NCBI GenBank assembly: GCA_019639255.1
Contig: JAHBSF010000028.1
Location: forward strand, 1-61,723
Source of the DNA: Acidobacteriota bacterium
GTDB taxonomy: Bacteria; Acidobacteriota; Blastocatellia; RBC074
Direction: 5' to 3'
Length of the DNA: 61,723 nt
The translations under genes were made by a program, and so were the position numbers. A model generated the notes under the pieces. That model saw nothing but the letters and a program-made list of their open reading frames with translations, made no database searches and was not told the DNA's origin. Every line of letters starts with the position of its first letter. Position 1 is the first letter of the stretch. Positions 1 through 8,085 of this stretch are shown piece by piece.

Positions 1-1
1 T

Positions 2-229
2 ATGAACAAAGTTGAAGCTGAGCCGGAAGATGACATGCGCCCTGAGTATGATTTTTCTCAACTGAAGGGACGGGTACGGGGGAAATACGTCGAGCGATAT
101 CGGGAGGGAACAAATCTGGTGTTACTCGATTCTGATGTGGCGGCGGCGTTCCCGGATGCGAAGGCGGTCAACGAGGCGTTACGCCTGCTGATGGAGGTGG
201 CGCAAAGGCAGCGTCCTCAGCAACAGTGA
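2..229 (+). CDS. small antitoxin-like conserved protein
   Basis: This 75-residue acidic/basic protein contains a core beginning MRPEYDFS and running through GKYVERYREGTN and VLLDSDVAAAFPDAKAVNEALR. I recognise the pattern (EYDFS, RGKY, EGTN, DPDV, F-P-D, VNEALR) as that of short conserved proteins often found next to toxin-like genes, but I cannot name a characterised member. The first in-frame ATG is at 2; MRPEYDFS at about 35 is an equally plausible start because the family usually begins there. The gene could also extend beyond the left edge. It sits in accessory DNA with decayed toxin-antitoxin genes, which fits an antitoxin role but does not prove it. Confidence 0.6.
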   Translation: MNKVEAEPEDDMRPEYDFSQLKGRVRGKYVERYREGTNLVLLDSDVAAAFPDAKAVNEALRLLMEVAQRQRPQQQ

Positions 230-702
230 TGGTTGGGGCTGATGCCTGACGTATTAAGAATTGGTGCGGCGCGTCGTGCGAACGAGACGCCTCGCGAATG
301 AGCAAGCCAAGGAGGAAGCCGCTGCACAATTCTGTGTTGAAGCAAGCCGAGGCCGGACCAACGATATTGAACAGAGTCCAGTTCCGGTCGAGCGTTTGCT
401 CGAAAGAGACATCTGAACTGGAGGCGCTCGATCATTCTCTTTCGCAGTTCGGTCGGATCTACACCTCCGGATAGAAAATTCGACGAGCTTCAGGAATTGT
501 AGCCGCGTCGGACTTGCGATTGGGAATGATCGGGTTATGAGGCGAGCGTCTTTTCTGCGCGTAGCCCTTGGTTCAACAAGCGGCTGGAGCAGACCGCTGA
601 AAAGCGCGGCCGCTCAGCCGCAGGCCGTTAGATTGGTATTGAGTGCTCTCGAAAGCGAAATACACTATCTGGGATCAGATCTGGAACTGAGTGGAGGGAA
701 AA
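230..702. other. gene-poor stretch, nothing recognised
   Basis: This stretch of about 470 bases shows no recognisable gene. One 58-codon ATG frame (298-474, +) has no good ribosome site and no familiar motif. The frames at 217-435 (-) and 537-740 (+) look random. It is probably decayed accessory DNA. Confidence 0.5.
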
Positions 703-753
703 ATGTCGGATTTGCTGGACAGAATCACGATGAATCCTGAGCAGTATGGATAG
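703..753 (+). pseudogene. DUF433 antitoxin remnant, first 16 codons only
   Basis: A good ribosome site (GGAGGG, about 693-698) precedes ATG at 703, and the frame reads MSDLLDRITMNPEQ before running into a stop at 751. DUF433 family antitoxins typically open with (M)xDLLxRITxNPEQ followed by CxGxPCIRGxR. That conserved remainder is absent here. The frame stops exactly where the DUF5615 frame begins, so a deletion has probably removed the rest of the antitoxin and the start of the toxin. Family assignment rests on the N-terminal motif only. Confidence 0.6.
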
Positions 754-1076
754 ATGCACAGATATCTCCCGCGATGGCGGTCTGGATCAGCAGGCATTTC
801 CCCGTGAGCGCGGCGGCAATTCGCGATCTCGGGTTGCGAGATGCCGAGGATAAAGAAATATTTCAGGCCGCAAGGCGCGAGAATGCTTTCGTCAGGACAA
901 AAGATGGTGATTTCGTATCGTTGCTCGACAGATTGGGGGCGCCGCCTCAAGTAATCTGGATCACGTGTGGGAACACTTAAAATATGCGCCTGAAAGAAAT
1001 CCTTACGAACACCTTGCCTAAAGCTCTTGAACTCCTCAATTCTGGCGAGCAGTTGGTTGAAATCAACGCCATCTAA
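744..1076 (+). pseudogene. DUF5615 (PIN-like) toxin, startless and with an in-frame stop
   Basis: One frame from 744 to 1076 reads like a DUF5615 protein: WIDAQISPAMAVWIS, then IRDLGLRDAEDKEIFQAARR, then VRTKDGDFVSLLDRLG, then PPQVIWITCGNT. These are the family's conserved blocks, including the acidic residues of the PIN-like fold. Two lesions are visible. The start codon is missing because the DUF433 remnant is fused directly upstream. A TAA at 978-980 follows GNT where the family normally has a Ser codon, and after it the same frame resumes with MRLKEILTNTLPKALELL. A shortened product from ATG 774 to 980 (68 aa) remains possible. Confidence 0.7.
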
Positions 1077-1091
1077 CGTATCAAGATCGGA

Positions 1092-1118
1092 ACCGGCGCC
1101 GAGCGACTCGGCTCCGGT
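1092..1118 (+). terminator. GC-rich hairpin, possible terminator
   Basis: ACCGG-C-GCCGA and TCGGC-T-CCGGT form an almost perfect 11-bp stem closing a short loop, 16 bases after the end of the DUF5615 frame. No T-run follows, so an intrinsic terminator is only a possibility; it could be a remnant of a recombination site. Confidence 0.35.
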
Positions 1119-1225
1119 CACACGTCTCGGGCTCCGGTACGGCGCGTTTCCGAGCCGGTATGGTCCATTGGCATCGTTCAGGCGAGTACCCACGCCGTCG
1201 CAATGGCGTTGAAAAGGAGCGAGTA

Positions 1226-1642
1226 ATGATTGAGGCCCTCGTTGGTGTTGCGGTAGGTGTTCTCACCATAGTCTTGGCACGAGCAATTCGTGGGGAGCAT
1301 TGGTTGTACTCAATAGGTCTGCTCGCTCTGCCTGGCTTGTACGCACTCTTTGCGTTAAGAGCCGGTGAGGGGGCTGTGGGCGTCATGGAAATGATCTACG
1401 GTATTCCGTTTGTCGTCGCGGGCCTGGTTTTCGCATTTGTGAGCGTTCGGCGGTCAGCGGTAGTAGTCGGGGCATTCTGGATACTTCACGGGCTATACGA
1501 CTTGGCGCACAGTCGGCTCATCACAAACTCCGGCGTTCCCGGCTGGTATCCCGTGTTCTGTTTCTCGGTAGATGTGGTGGTCGGTGCATATCTGCTATGG
1601 CTGGCGCGCCGTATCTCCAATGCGAATCTTCGCGAGGCTTAA
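1226..1642 (+). CDS. small integral membrane protein, DUF6010-like
   Basis: ATG at 1226 has a clear ribosome site (AAGGAG, 1214-1219), so I prefer it to the longer upstream frame. The 138-residue product has about four or five membrane segments: residues 2-20, 30-46, 55-75, 82-98 and 112-130. The motif W-I-L-H-G-x-Y-D-x-x-H near residue 95 resembles the conserved W-H-x-x-W-D-x-x-H region of DUF6010 proteins; function is unknown. An attC-like site follows 24 bases after the stop, so the gene may be an integron cassette gene. Neighbours are decayed accessory genes. Confidence 0.65.
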   Translation: MIEALVGVAVGVLTIVLARAIRGEHWLYSIGLLALPGLYALFALRAGEGAVGVMEMIYGIPFVVAGLVFAFVSVRRSAVVVGAFWILHGLYDLAHSRLITNSGVPGWYPVFCFSVDVVVGAYLLWLARRISNANLREA

Positions 1643-1666
1643 GGCTGGCGTTGCCTGTGTCAGCCT

Positions 1667-1754
1667 GCCTAACACTCGCCAGGCAGCCGACCCGCTCCCA
1701 GCAAACATTTTGTTGTCGAACATTCGTGCGGGCGACTGATGGCGGACGTTAAGT
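1667..1754 (+). other. attC-like integron recombination site
   Basis: The segment begins GCCTAAC (1667-1673), matching the R'' consensus RYYYAAC, and ends GTTAAGT (1748-1754), matching the R' consensus GTTRRRY. Inside it, CGCCA..CAGCCGACCCGC near the left pairs with GCGGGCGACTGATGGCG near the right, leaving unpaired bases on one side as in folded attC bottom strands. The 88-bp length is within the attC range, and the site lies in the expected position just downstream of a small gene. No integrase or second attC is visible, so this may be a stranded cassette. Confidence 0.45.
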
Positions 1755-1775
1755 CGCAGAACAGGAGAGCGTCGA

Positions 1776-1982
1776 TTGCTGTCAGAGATTGAACAAGACC
1801 GGTTGCAGGTATCCAAGAACACGGACGCGAGAAAGAAATCGCAGTTCGGCCAGTTCCTGACGCCGGCAGCAACGGCGGATTTTATGGGAGGGCTTTTCCC
1901 TCACACTGACGGCGATTGCCGTTCGGGCGCCGGTATCGGCTCGCCCTCAGCAGCCTTTCTGGAGAGATGGCGCTCGGGCGGT
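1776..1982 (+). pseudogene. N-terminal fragment of an adenine-specific DNA methylase
   Basis: The frame reads KKSQFGQFLTPAATADFM and then CRSGAGIGSPSAAFLERW. The first block matches the K-x-x-G-Q-(F)-x-T-P signature of type I/IIG N6-adenine methylases. The second looks like motif I with a few residues lost (normally D-A-G-A-G-x-G). The catalytic NPPY/F region and everything after it are absent. The frame runs on without a stop into the alpha/beta hydrolase, so the fragment is probably the stump of a restriction-modification gene joined to unrelated DNA. Confidence 0.55.
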
Positions 1983-1997
1983 CTGACTTTCCGTCCT

Positions 1998-2729
1998 TTG
2001 AGCGCGCTCCTCGTTGCCGTGATGGTAATGTTGCCGTCGTGTCAGTCGGGGCAGCGCGCGGTTTCCAAGGCAGACAATCCGGTTGCTGCTTCAGGCAACA
2101 GCCCGAAGGCTTTCGCACAGGAGCGGATTACATTTTCGACCCGGGACGGCGCGCTGATTTATGGCGATCTCTATGGAAGCGGCGCCCACGGCGTCGTTCT
2201 CGTGCACGGCGGGCGCTTCAATAAAGAGAGCTGGCGCAATCAGGCGCTCAGGCTCGTCGATGCAGGCTTGCGCATACTCGCAATCGACTTGCGCGGCTAC
2301 GGAGAGTCCCGCGCCGCGGCGTCGGCGTCCGAGGATGCCCGATACCTTGATGTACTCGGCGCGGTCGAATATCTACGGCAAAACGGCGCCGCAACGGTGT
2401 CGGTCGTGGGCGCGAGCATGGGCGGGGACTATGCGGCGGAAGCGGCGGAAGCGGATCCGGACAAAATCGATCGGCTCGTGCTGCTTGCAGCAGGCGCATA
2501 CACGCCGCTTATAAAATCTAAAGCGCGCAAACTATTCATCATGAGTCGCGACGACATTATCGGAGAGAACACGCCGCGCCTTCCCCGTATACGCAGCCGG
2601 TACGAAGCGGCGTCGGACCCGAAGGAATTCATCGTGCTGGAGGGTTCGGCCCACGCCCAGTTCCTTTTTGAAACCGATCAGGGAGAACGCCTGATGCAGG
2701 AGATACTGCGATTCCTGTCCCTGCCCTGA
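1998..2729 (+). CDS. lipoprotein-like alpha/beta hydrolase
   Basis: The product has the alpha/beta-hydrolase order: oxyanion segment VLVHGGRFN, nucleophile elbow VVGASMGGDYA (Ser in G-A-S-M-G), an Asp candidate in MSRDDIIG, and a C-terminal His in EGSAHAQFLF. The N-terminus has a short hydrophobic run ending LPSC, a plausible lipobox, suggesting an envelope-anchored esterase or peptidase-like enzyme. The substrate is not predictable. The start is uncertain because the frame is open upstream through the methylase fragment; TTG at 1998 or one of the ATGs before LPSC is most sensible. Family A repeat copy A1 follows. Confidence 0.7.
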   Translation: MSALLVAVMVMLPSCQSGQRAVSKADNPVAASGNSPKAFAQERITFSTRDGALIYGDLYGSGAHGVVLVHGGRFNKESWRNQALRLVDAGLRILAIDLRGYGESRAAASASEDARYLDVLGAVEYLRQNGAATVSVVGASMGGDYAAEAAEADPDKIDRLVLLAAGAYTPLIKSKARKLFIMSRDDIIGENTPRLPRIRSRYEAASDPKEFIVLEGSAHAQFLFETDQGERLMQEILRFLSLP

Positions 2730-2793
2730 GCAAGGATGATTGACGAACCCGTCCATTTGGAGTCGTGGCGGCCGGAGTGGGAAATCGCATTCG

Positions 2794-2912
2794 TGACGGA
2801 ACAAACGAAATGAGACGGAAACTACGAAAATATTCAACCATTCCGTAATTTTCGTTACATTTCGTATGTTCCGTTATCTCTCTTTACCCCGATGTCGTGT
2901 AGTGTGATTTAA
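2794..2912. repeat. family A palindrome, copy A1, with 3' tail
   Basis: The left arm begins TGACGGAACAAACGAAATGA, the loop is TATTCAACCA, and the right arm ends TGTTCCGTTATCTCTCTTT at 2884. A tail follows (ACCCCGATGTCGTGTAGTG, then TGATTTAAG to 2912), ending at the GTG start of the next gene. Copy A15 has a similar tail. Confidence 0.85.
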
Positions 2913-4280
2913 GTGAAGAGGGCGCTGATCATCAGTTATTACTTTCCTCCGGCGGGCGGTCCCGGCGTGCAGCGCGTCGCCAGACACGCAAAGTTCCTGC
3001 GCGAATTCGGCTACGAACCCGTCGTCGTCTCGGCGACGCCGGAGGATTACACACGCCCCTCGGAATTTCAGATGCCGGTGGATGAATCGCTGCTTGCCGA
3101 CATCGACGGCGTCGAGGTGCATCGCGTCGCATCACGGCAACCGTTCAGGTTGCTCGGCTGGCTCAAACGGCGCAGGCTCGAGGCGCTGCGGGAGTTTCTG
3201 TTCATCCCCGATACGGCCGTAACGTGGATCGGCGCGGTAATCAAAAAGGCGCGCGCGGTTGCGCATCAACAGCCGGTGGATGTGATTTATACGTCGGTGA
3301 AGCCGCACAGCGCAGCCCTGACGGGCTGGCTGCTCAAACGCGCGCTTGGACGGCCGTGGGTGATCGACTTTCGCGATCCGTGGACGCAGTACTTTCTGGC
3401 CACGTTTCCGACCCGGCTGCATTACCGCATCGAACAGTTCCTCGAACGCTTCCTGCTGCGGCGCGCCGATCACATCATTACCATCACGCCCACTGCGCGG
3501 CGCAATCTGCTCGACTGGTGCGAGTTTCTGACAGAAGACCGCGTCAGCGTAATCCCCAACGGATACGATGAAGAGGAGTTCGAAGCAACGCCCGTTATGG
3601 AGGCTTCGCGCAACGGCGTGTTTTCATTCGTTTACTCGGGCGTATTCTGCGGCGCGCCGGACGCCGCGGGCAAAAGCAGTGCAAGTTTGCCCGAACGGTT
3701 GTGGCGCGCGCTGCGGCGGCGCTTGTCTTACACGCCGCGCAGGTTTGACCGCATAGCGCATTCGCCGAAATTCCTGCTCGATGCGTTGCGGGAACTGTTT
3801 GCAGAAAGGCCCGAACTGCGCGGGCGGATACGACTCGTGCATATAGGCCCGTTCGATGAAGCTAACCAGCGCTACGTGCGCCAACTGGGGATTGAAGACG
3901 CCATCGAATCTCGCGGCTACGTTCCGCACGACGAAGCCGTGCGCGTAGTGAAGGGCGCGGATGCGCTCTTTTTCTGTCTGGCGGATTCGCCCGCGGGCGA
4001 ACGCAACGACTGCGTGCCGCAAAAGGTTTATGAATACCTCGGATCGCGCAGGAGCGTGCTGGCGCTTGCGCCCGAAGGCGATGCGCGCGACTTTCTGCGC
4101 GAAGCCGGAACTGCGGTCATATGCGAACCACGCGATGTATCTGCGATCAAGCAGGCGGTGCTCGAACTGTACGAGGGAAGAGCGCGGCTTGAAGCCAACG
4201 AGCAGTTCATACGCGGTTTTCGCAGACGGGAACTGACCGCGCGTCTGGCTCGTATCTTCGATCGGGAGCTGGAATCCTGA
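2913..4280 (+). CDS. GT4-family glycosyltransferase
   Basis: This is a 455-residue glycosyltransferase of the GT-B fold. It opens with IISYYFPPAGGPGVQRVARH, the nucleotide-sugar/acceptor loop common in GT4 enzymes. WVIDFRDPW near residue 150 and VIPNGYDEEEF near 210 are also typical. The C-terminal Glycos_transf_1 domain spans about 225-430, with VPQKVYEYLGSRRSVLALAP standing in for the usual E-x7-E region. A basic insertion of about 40 residues lies near 240-285. The start is GTG at 2913, directly after the repeat tail. It is translationally coupled to the next GT2 gene (2 bp gap) and probably adds one sugar to the exopolysaccharide repeat unit at the cytoplasmic face of the membrane. Confidence 0.85.
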   Translation: MKRALIISYYFPPAGGPGVQRVARHAKFLREFGYEPVVVSATPEDYTRPSEFQMPVDESLLADIDGVEVHRVASRQPFRLLGWLKRRRLEALREFLFIPDTAVTWIGAVIKKARAVAHQQPVDVIYTSVKPHSAALTGWLLKRALGRPWVIDFRDPWTQYFLATFPTRLHYRIEQFLERFLLRRADHIITITPTARRNLLDWCEFLTEDRVSVIPNGYDEEEFEATPVMEASRNGVFSFVYSGVFCGAPDAAGKSSASLPERLWRALRRRLSYTPRRFDRIAHSPKFLLDALRELFAERPELRGRIRLVHIGPFDEANQRYVRQLGIEDAIESRGYVPHDEAVRVVKGADALFFCLADSPAGERNDCVPQKVYEYLGSRRSVLALAPEGDARDFLREAGTAVICEPRDVSAIKQAVLELYEGRARLEANEQFIRGFRRRELTARLARIFDRELES

Positions 4281-4282
4281 AG

Positions 4283-5206
4283 ATGCAGGCAGCCGTCATC
4301 GTTCTGAATTACGAGGGAAGGCGCTGGCTCGGAGCCTGCCTCGATGCGTTGCGTGAGACGGAATATCCGGATTTCAGGATCATCGTCATCGACAACGCTT
4401 CCACCGACGGCAGCGCGAGTCTGGTGCGCGAGCGTTTCCCGGATCTGGAGCTGATCGTCAATCCGGCGAACCTGGGTTTTTGCGAAGGCAACAATGTCGG
4501 CATCCGGCGGGCGCTTGAGGAGGGTGCGGATTACGTAGTCCTTCTCAACCCGGACACAAGGGTTCGGCCCGGATGGCTCAAAGAGTTGATCGATGTGGGC
4601 GAAAGCGAACCGCGCATAGGCATAATCGGCGCCGTGCAGCTTGAATACGACGGCGAGGAGTTCAACTCCTGGACGCAGACGGCGCTTGCCGCGCACCTGG
4701 ATGAACTGAAAGAACCCGCGCGTGCGCGGGCGTGGATCGGCGTCGAATGGGTCGAAGGGGCGTGTTTCGCCGTCAAGCGCCCTGTATTTGAAGAAATCGG
4801 ATTGCTCGATCCGATTTACTTTGCGTTTTATGAAGAGATTGATTTCTGCCGGCGGGCGCGCAATCGCAACTGGAGAGCGGCGCTTGCGCCGAGGGCGCGG
4901 ATTCATCACCATCGCGGCGGCAGTTGGGAAGCCGACGCGCGCATCAGGCGCGAGCGCGATTATCGCTGCGACCGCAGCCAGTTCATATACGCCGTAACCG
5001 ATCCCGGGCGCTCGGCGGCTGCGAATGCGAAATTGTATCTCGTAACGCTCGGAACGAAGATTAAAGACGCGTTGCGCGCGCGCAGCGCCTCGCGTTTGTG
5101 GGACCTCGGGCGCATGCAACTGGAACTTGCGGCGGAAGCCGGAGCGATCCGCCGAAAGTGGCTGAAAGACAGGGAGAGAAGAGAGATCACGGAACATACG
5201 GAATAA
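4283..5206 (+). CDS. GT2-family glycosyltransferase, rhamnosyltransferase-like
   Basis: 307 residues of the GT-A type: VIVLNYEGRRWLGACLDAL at the N-terminus, VIDNASTDGS near 37, NLGFCEGNNVGIRRA near 66, LLNPDTRVRP near 90 (the metal-binding DxD appears as N-P-D) and EEIDFCRRAR near 185. This is the WbbL-like subgroup that often transfers rhamnose, though the sugar cannot be read from sequence. The last residues (REITEHTE) are encoded by the left arm of family A copy A2, which also supplies the TAA stop. Confidence 0.85.
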   Translation: MQAAVIVLNYEGRRWLGACLDALRETEYPDFRIIVIDNASTDGSASLVRERFPDLELIVNPANLGFCEGNNVGIRRALEEGADYVVLLNPDTRVRPGWLKELIDVGESEPRIGIIGAVQLEYDGEEFNSWTQTALAAHLDELKEPARARAWIGVEWVEGACFAVKRPVFEEIGLLDPIYFAFYEEIDFCRRARNRNWRAALAPRARIHHHRGGSWEADARIRRERDYRCDRSQFIYAVTDPGRSAAANAKLYLVTLGTKIKDALRARSASRLWDLGRMQLELAAEAGAIRRKWLKDRERREITEHTE

Positions 5207-5278
5207 ACGAAACAAACGGAAAAGAACACACCATTTCGTTTGTTCCGTGTATTTCCGTATGTTCCATAGTCTCTCTTT
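5173..5278. repeat. family A palindrome, copy A2, overlapping a gene end
   Basis: The arms read GAGATCACGGAACATACGG on the left and CCGTATGTTCCATAGTCTC on the right. The C-A-T-A-C-G variant is mirrored on both arms, unlike the usual C-A-A-A-C-G, suggesting pairing or exchange between arms. The left arm encodes the last eight residues and stop of the upstream GT2 gene. Confidence 0.85.
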
Positions 5279-5295
5279 CCCGATTCACAATTCAC

Positions 5296-6177
5296 ATGCT
5301 GATCGGTGCGCTTGCCGAACTTGAACCGCGCGACGAACAGGCGGTGATCATAAACGCCGGGACGAAGCTCGTCTCGACGCTCGCGCTGGCAAGCGCCCTG
5401 AAATATGCGCGCATGCCGGTGCTGCTGATCGACTGCGAATCGAGCGACGGAAGCTATGAACATTTCTCCGCATTGCAGCAGCGGCTTGGGTTCGATCTTA
5501 TGCGCGCGCCGCTCAGGCGGCACAGCGCTGCGCTCGACTGGATCTTCAGCGAAATTCCGGCGCGCAAGGTTCTGCTCGTGGATTCGGATGTCGAGATACT
5601 GAACGACCGCATCTTCGGATTGATGCGGGATTTCATAGACGAGCCGCGCGTATTCGGCGCCGGTTTCATCGAGGGGCCGAACTGGATGTCGAATCAGACG
5701 GGATTTGCGCGTCACGGCTACTTCGAGGAACGGATGTGGATTCCGCTCGCGATGCTGAAAGTTGAAGTCGTGCGAAAGGCTCTCTCCGAGGGGCATTCGT
5801 TCGCCGAGCGGCAGGTATTCAATGATTTTGCGCCTTCGCGCGCTGTTTCACGATTGTTCGGATCGCTGCGCTACAGGTTTCCGGCGCTGCGCCACAGGCA
5901 ACTGCGTTGGCTGGATGCGTTCAAGGAAAGCCATCGCGGGCTGCGGCCGTGGCTTGTGTGGTACGACACGGGCGCCGAGATTTACAGGCATTTGAAATAC
6001 GTGGCCGATTACCAGTTTGCAGGCTTGCCGGCGGAGTTTCACTCGCGTTACGCGCATCACTTCTCCGGTGTAACGAACAACGAACTCAATCCGGGCCGCA
6101 ATCTGGGCGCTTCGATTGACGGGATCGCAGATTATGCGCGCGCGCGATTGCGCGACGCGTACGGAATCGGGATGTGA
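5296..6177 (+). CDS. divergent glycosyltransferase-like protein
   Basis: The 293-residue product from ATG 5296 shows a GT-A-like pattern: VLLIDCESSDGS near residue 43, then VLLVDSDVEIL near 95 with a clear DxD, and a histidine-rich C-terminal part (SRYAHHFSG). It lacks the normal GT2 N-terminal P-x-Y/R-N block, so the family is uncertain. Ribosome-site signal before 5296 is weak; the longer frame from 5098 runs through the repeat and is not credible as a start. Its location between GT2 genes makes a sugar transferase in the same pathway likely. Confidence 0.65.
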   Translation: MLIGALAELEPRDEQAVIINAGTKLVSTLALASALKYARMPVLLIDCESSDGSYEHFSALQQRLGFDLMRAPLRRHSAALDWIFSEIPARKVLLVDSDVEILNDRIFGLMRDFIDEPRVFGAGFIEGPNWMSNQTGFARHGYFEERMWIPLAMLKVEVVRKALSEGHSFAERQVFNDFAPSRAVSRLFGSLRYRFPALRHRQLRWLDAFKESHRGLRPWLVWYDTGAEIYRHLKYVADYQFAGLPAEFHSRYAHHFSGVTNNELNPGRNLGASIDGIADYARARLRDAYGIGM

Positions 6178-6178
6178 T

Positions 6179-7141
6179 ATGAGCGAACCGCGCGTTTCAG
6201 TCGTCATTCCCTGCCGCAACAGGCCGTCGGAGGTGCGCCGCGCGCTCGAGTCGGTTGCCGCGCAGGATTTCCCGCGAGATCAGTTCGAGGTCCTGTTGTG
6301 CGACGACGGATCGGAAATCGATCTGCGTCCCGCGGTCGAGCACGCGCAATATCTGGGACTCGATGCGCATTACTTGAGGCAGCCGCCGAGAGGACCGGCA
6401 GCGGCGCGCAATCTGGGCATTCGCAATGCGCGCGGCTCGATCATCGCCATGACCGACAGCGATACGCAGCCGCGCCCGGACTGGCTTGGAAAACTCGTAG
6501 CCGCTCTCGACTCTCATCCCGAAGCCGTGGGCGTAGAGGGCCGCGTGGAAGCCGACAATGCGGGCGAGTTTGCGCCGCTCGGCGAATCGCCGATCAACCC
6601 AGAAGGCGGCGTTTATCTGACGTGCAACTGCGCCTACAGGCGCGAAGCGCTCGAAAGCGTCGGCGGCTTCGACGAGACGTTTCCCTATCCGGCTTACGAG
6701 GATACGGATCTCGCGGCGCGCATACAGCAGATGGGCGAAATCGTCTGGCAGCCCGAAGCCGTAGTCATTCATCCCGAACGTCCGCTTACTTTCGCGGGCG
6801 TGTGGAAGAAACTGCATCACTGGGAATACATACTGCTGATGGGTTTCCGCTACGGTTATCTGGGCTGGAAAAAATATCCGACGCGGCATCCGCGTCTGCG
6901 CGTCGCCGCGCTATCGACGCTTGCGCTTCCGCTTGCGAAATTCAGGGATGCGCTCAAATGGGCGGCGAAGCGGCCGGGCGCGGCGTTGAAGCTGCTGCTG
7001 CTCGGCGTATTTGAAATGCTCGGCGCATTGTTTATCGTGGTACCGAAGGCGCTCGTTGGAGATTATCGCCGCAAAAAAGTGCGAGGCAGTTTTCTGAAAC
7101 TGGAATCGCTGCACATAGAGGAGATCCGGCTCAAACGATGA
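6179..7141 (+). CDS. GT2-family glycosyltransferase with C-terminal membrane segment
   Basis: 320 residues. The GT2 signature is clear: VSVVIPCRNRPSEVRRALES, LLCDDGSEID, GPAAARNLGIRNARG, MTDSDTQPRPDW (DSD as the DxD) and AYEDTDLAARI. A hydrophobic stretch near residues 275-300 (LLLLGVFEMLGALFIVV) should tether it to the membrane. I chose ATG 6179, which overlaps the end of the upstream gene region; the gene ends with an ATGA overlap with the next GT2, so the two are translationally coupled. Confidence 0.85.
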   Translation: MSEPRVSVVIPCRNRPSEVRRALESVAAQDFPRDQFEVLLCDDGSEIDLRPAVEHAQYLGLDAHYLRQPPRGPAAARNLGIRNARGSIIAMTDSDTQPRPDWLGKLVAALDSHPEAVGVEGRVEADNAGEFAPLGESPINPEGGVYLTCNCAYRREALESVGGFDETFPYPAYEDTDLAARIQQMGEIVWQPEAVVIHPERPLTFAGVWKKLHHWEYILLMGFRYGYLGWKKYPTRHPRLRVAALSTLALPLAKFRDALKWAAKRPGAALKLLLLGVFEMLGALFIVVPKALVGDYRRKKVRGSFLKLESLHIEEIRLKR

Positions 7142-8079
7142 GCAGTGCGCAGCCGTCAGTCTGGCTGATAGTTCTCGGCTACAACGCTCGCGAAGTGTTG
7201 CGCCGCTGCCTTGAATCGCTCGGCGAACTGACATATGCGCGGCTTCACATACTCGTAGTCGATAACGGCTCGAATGACGGGACCGAAGCGATGGTGCGCA
7301 GCGCGTTTGCCGGGATCGACTTTTTGCAGACGGGAGCAAATCTCGGTTATACGGGCGGGAACAATCGCGGCGTGGAGCGCGCAATCGCTGCGGGCGCGGA
7401 TTATGTTCTGATCCTGAATCCCGATACTATAGTCCTCAATCCGCGATTCATCGACGAGATGGTTGCATATCTGGAAGCGCATCCCGGGACCGGCATTGCG
7501 GGGCCGCGCGTTTATCTGCGCGATGCAGTCACGGTGCAGAATACGGTGCTGTTTGCGCCGGGATTTATGCGAAATCTGAAGCACTGGTTTCGTTACAGGC
7601 GCGATCCGAAGAGTCTTGAATTATCGGGCGATTCGGTAATCGAGGCCGAAACGCTCAACGGCGTGTGTCTTATGGTGCGCGTCGAGTGTCTGAAGCAGAC
7701 GGGGCTGTTTGACGAAAATATTTTTATGTACATCGAGGACGCCGATCTGGATTATCGCGCGCGCAGCGCGGGCTGGAGCGTTCGGTATCTGCCTATCGAC
7801 AGCGTCATACACGCGCAGAAGCGCGACGGTTACGGAATGACGAGCGATGTCAGTTTTCTGTTGCGGCGCAATTCGGTTTATTTTCTGCACAAGATCGGGC
7901 GGCGCGCCGACGCCTGGGGATATGCGATTGCATCCCTGGCGCTGATGCTGGCGAGAGGATTCGTCTACGAGAATGACTTCGGCGAACATCTGCGATTCTG
8001 CCGGCGGCTGTGGGCCGCTTACCGGCAGATACTCAGCGGAATGAGACTTGACCGAGACTTTGGACCGCCTTATGTCTGA
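7138..8079 (+). CDS. GT2-family glycosyltransferase
   Basis: 313 residues with VWLIVLGYNAREVLRRCLES, VVDNGSNDGTEAM, NLGYTGGNNRGVERA, LILNPDTIVLNP and EDADLDYRARSAGW, the full block set of WbbL-like GT2 enzymes. A FVYENDFGEHLRF segment ends the protein. The start overlaps the previous gene by 4 bases (ATGA). It belongs to the same transcription unit as 6179-7141, and copy A3 of the palindrome follows at once, suggesting the end of a unit. Confidence 0.85.
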   Translation: MSSAQPSVWLIVLGYNAREVLRRCLESLGELTYARLHILVVDNGSNDGTEAMVRSAFAGIDFLQTGANLGYTGGNNRGVERAIAAGADYVLILNPDTIVLNPRFIDEMVAYLEAHPGTGIAGPRVYLRDAVTVQNTVLFAPGFMRNLKHWFRYRRDPKSLELSGDSVIEAETLNGVCLMVRVECLKQTGLFDENIFMYIEDADLDYRARSAGWSVRYLPIDSVIHAQKRDGYGMTSDVSFLLRRNSVYFLHKIGRRADAWGYAIASLALMLARGFVYENDFGEHLRFCRRLWAAYRQILSGMRLDRDFGPPYV

Positions 8080-8085
8080 AGACGC

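Noticed and set aside
1071-1225. Second attC-like site upstream of the 1226 gene (ATCTAAC at 1071)
   Set aside because: No GTTRRRY partner at a suitable distance and no paired inner boxes.
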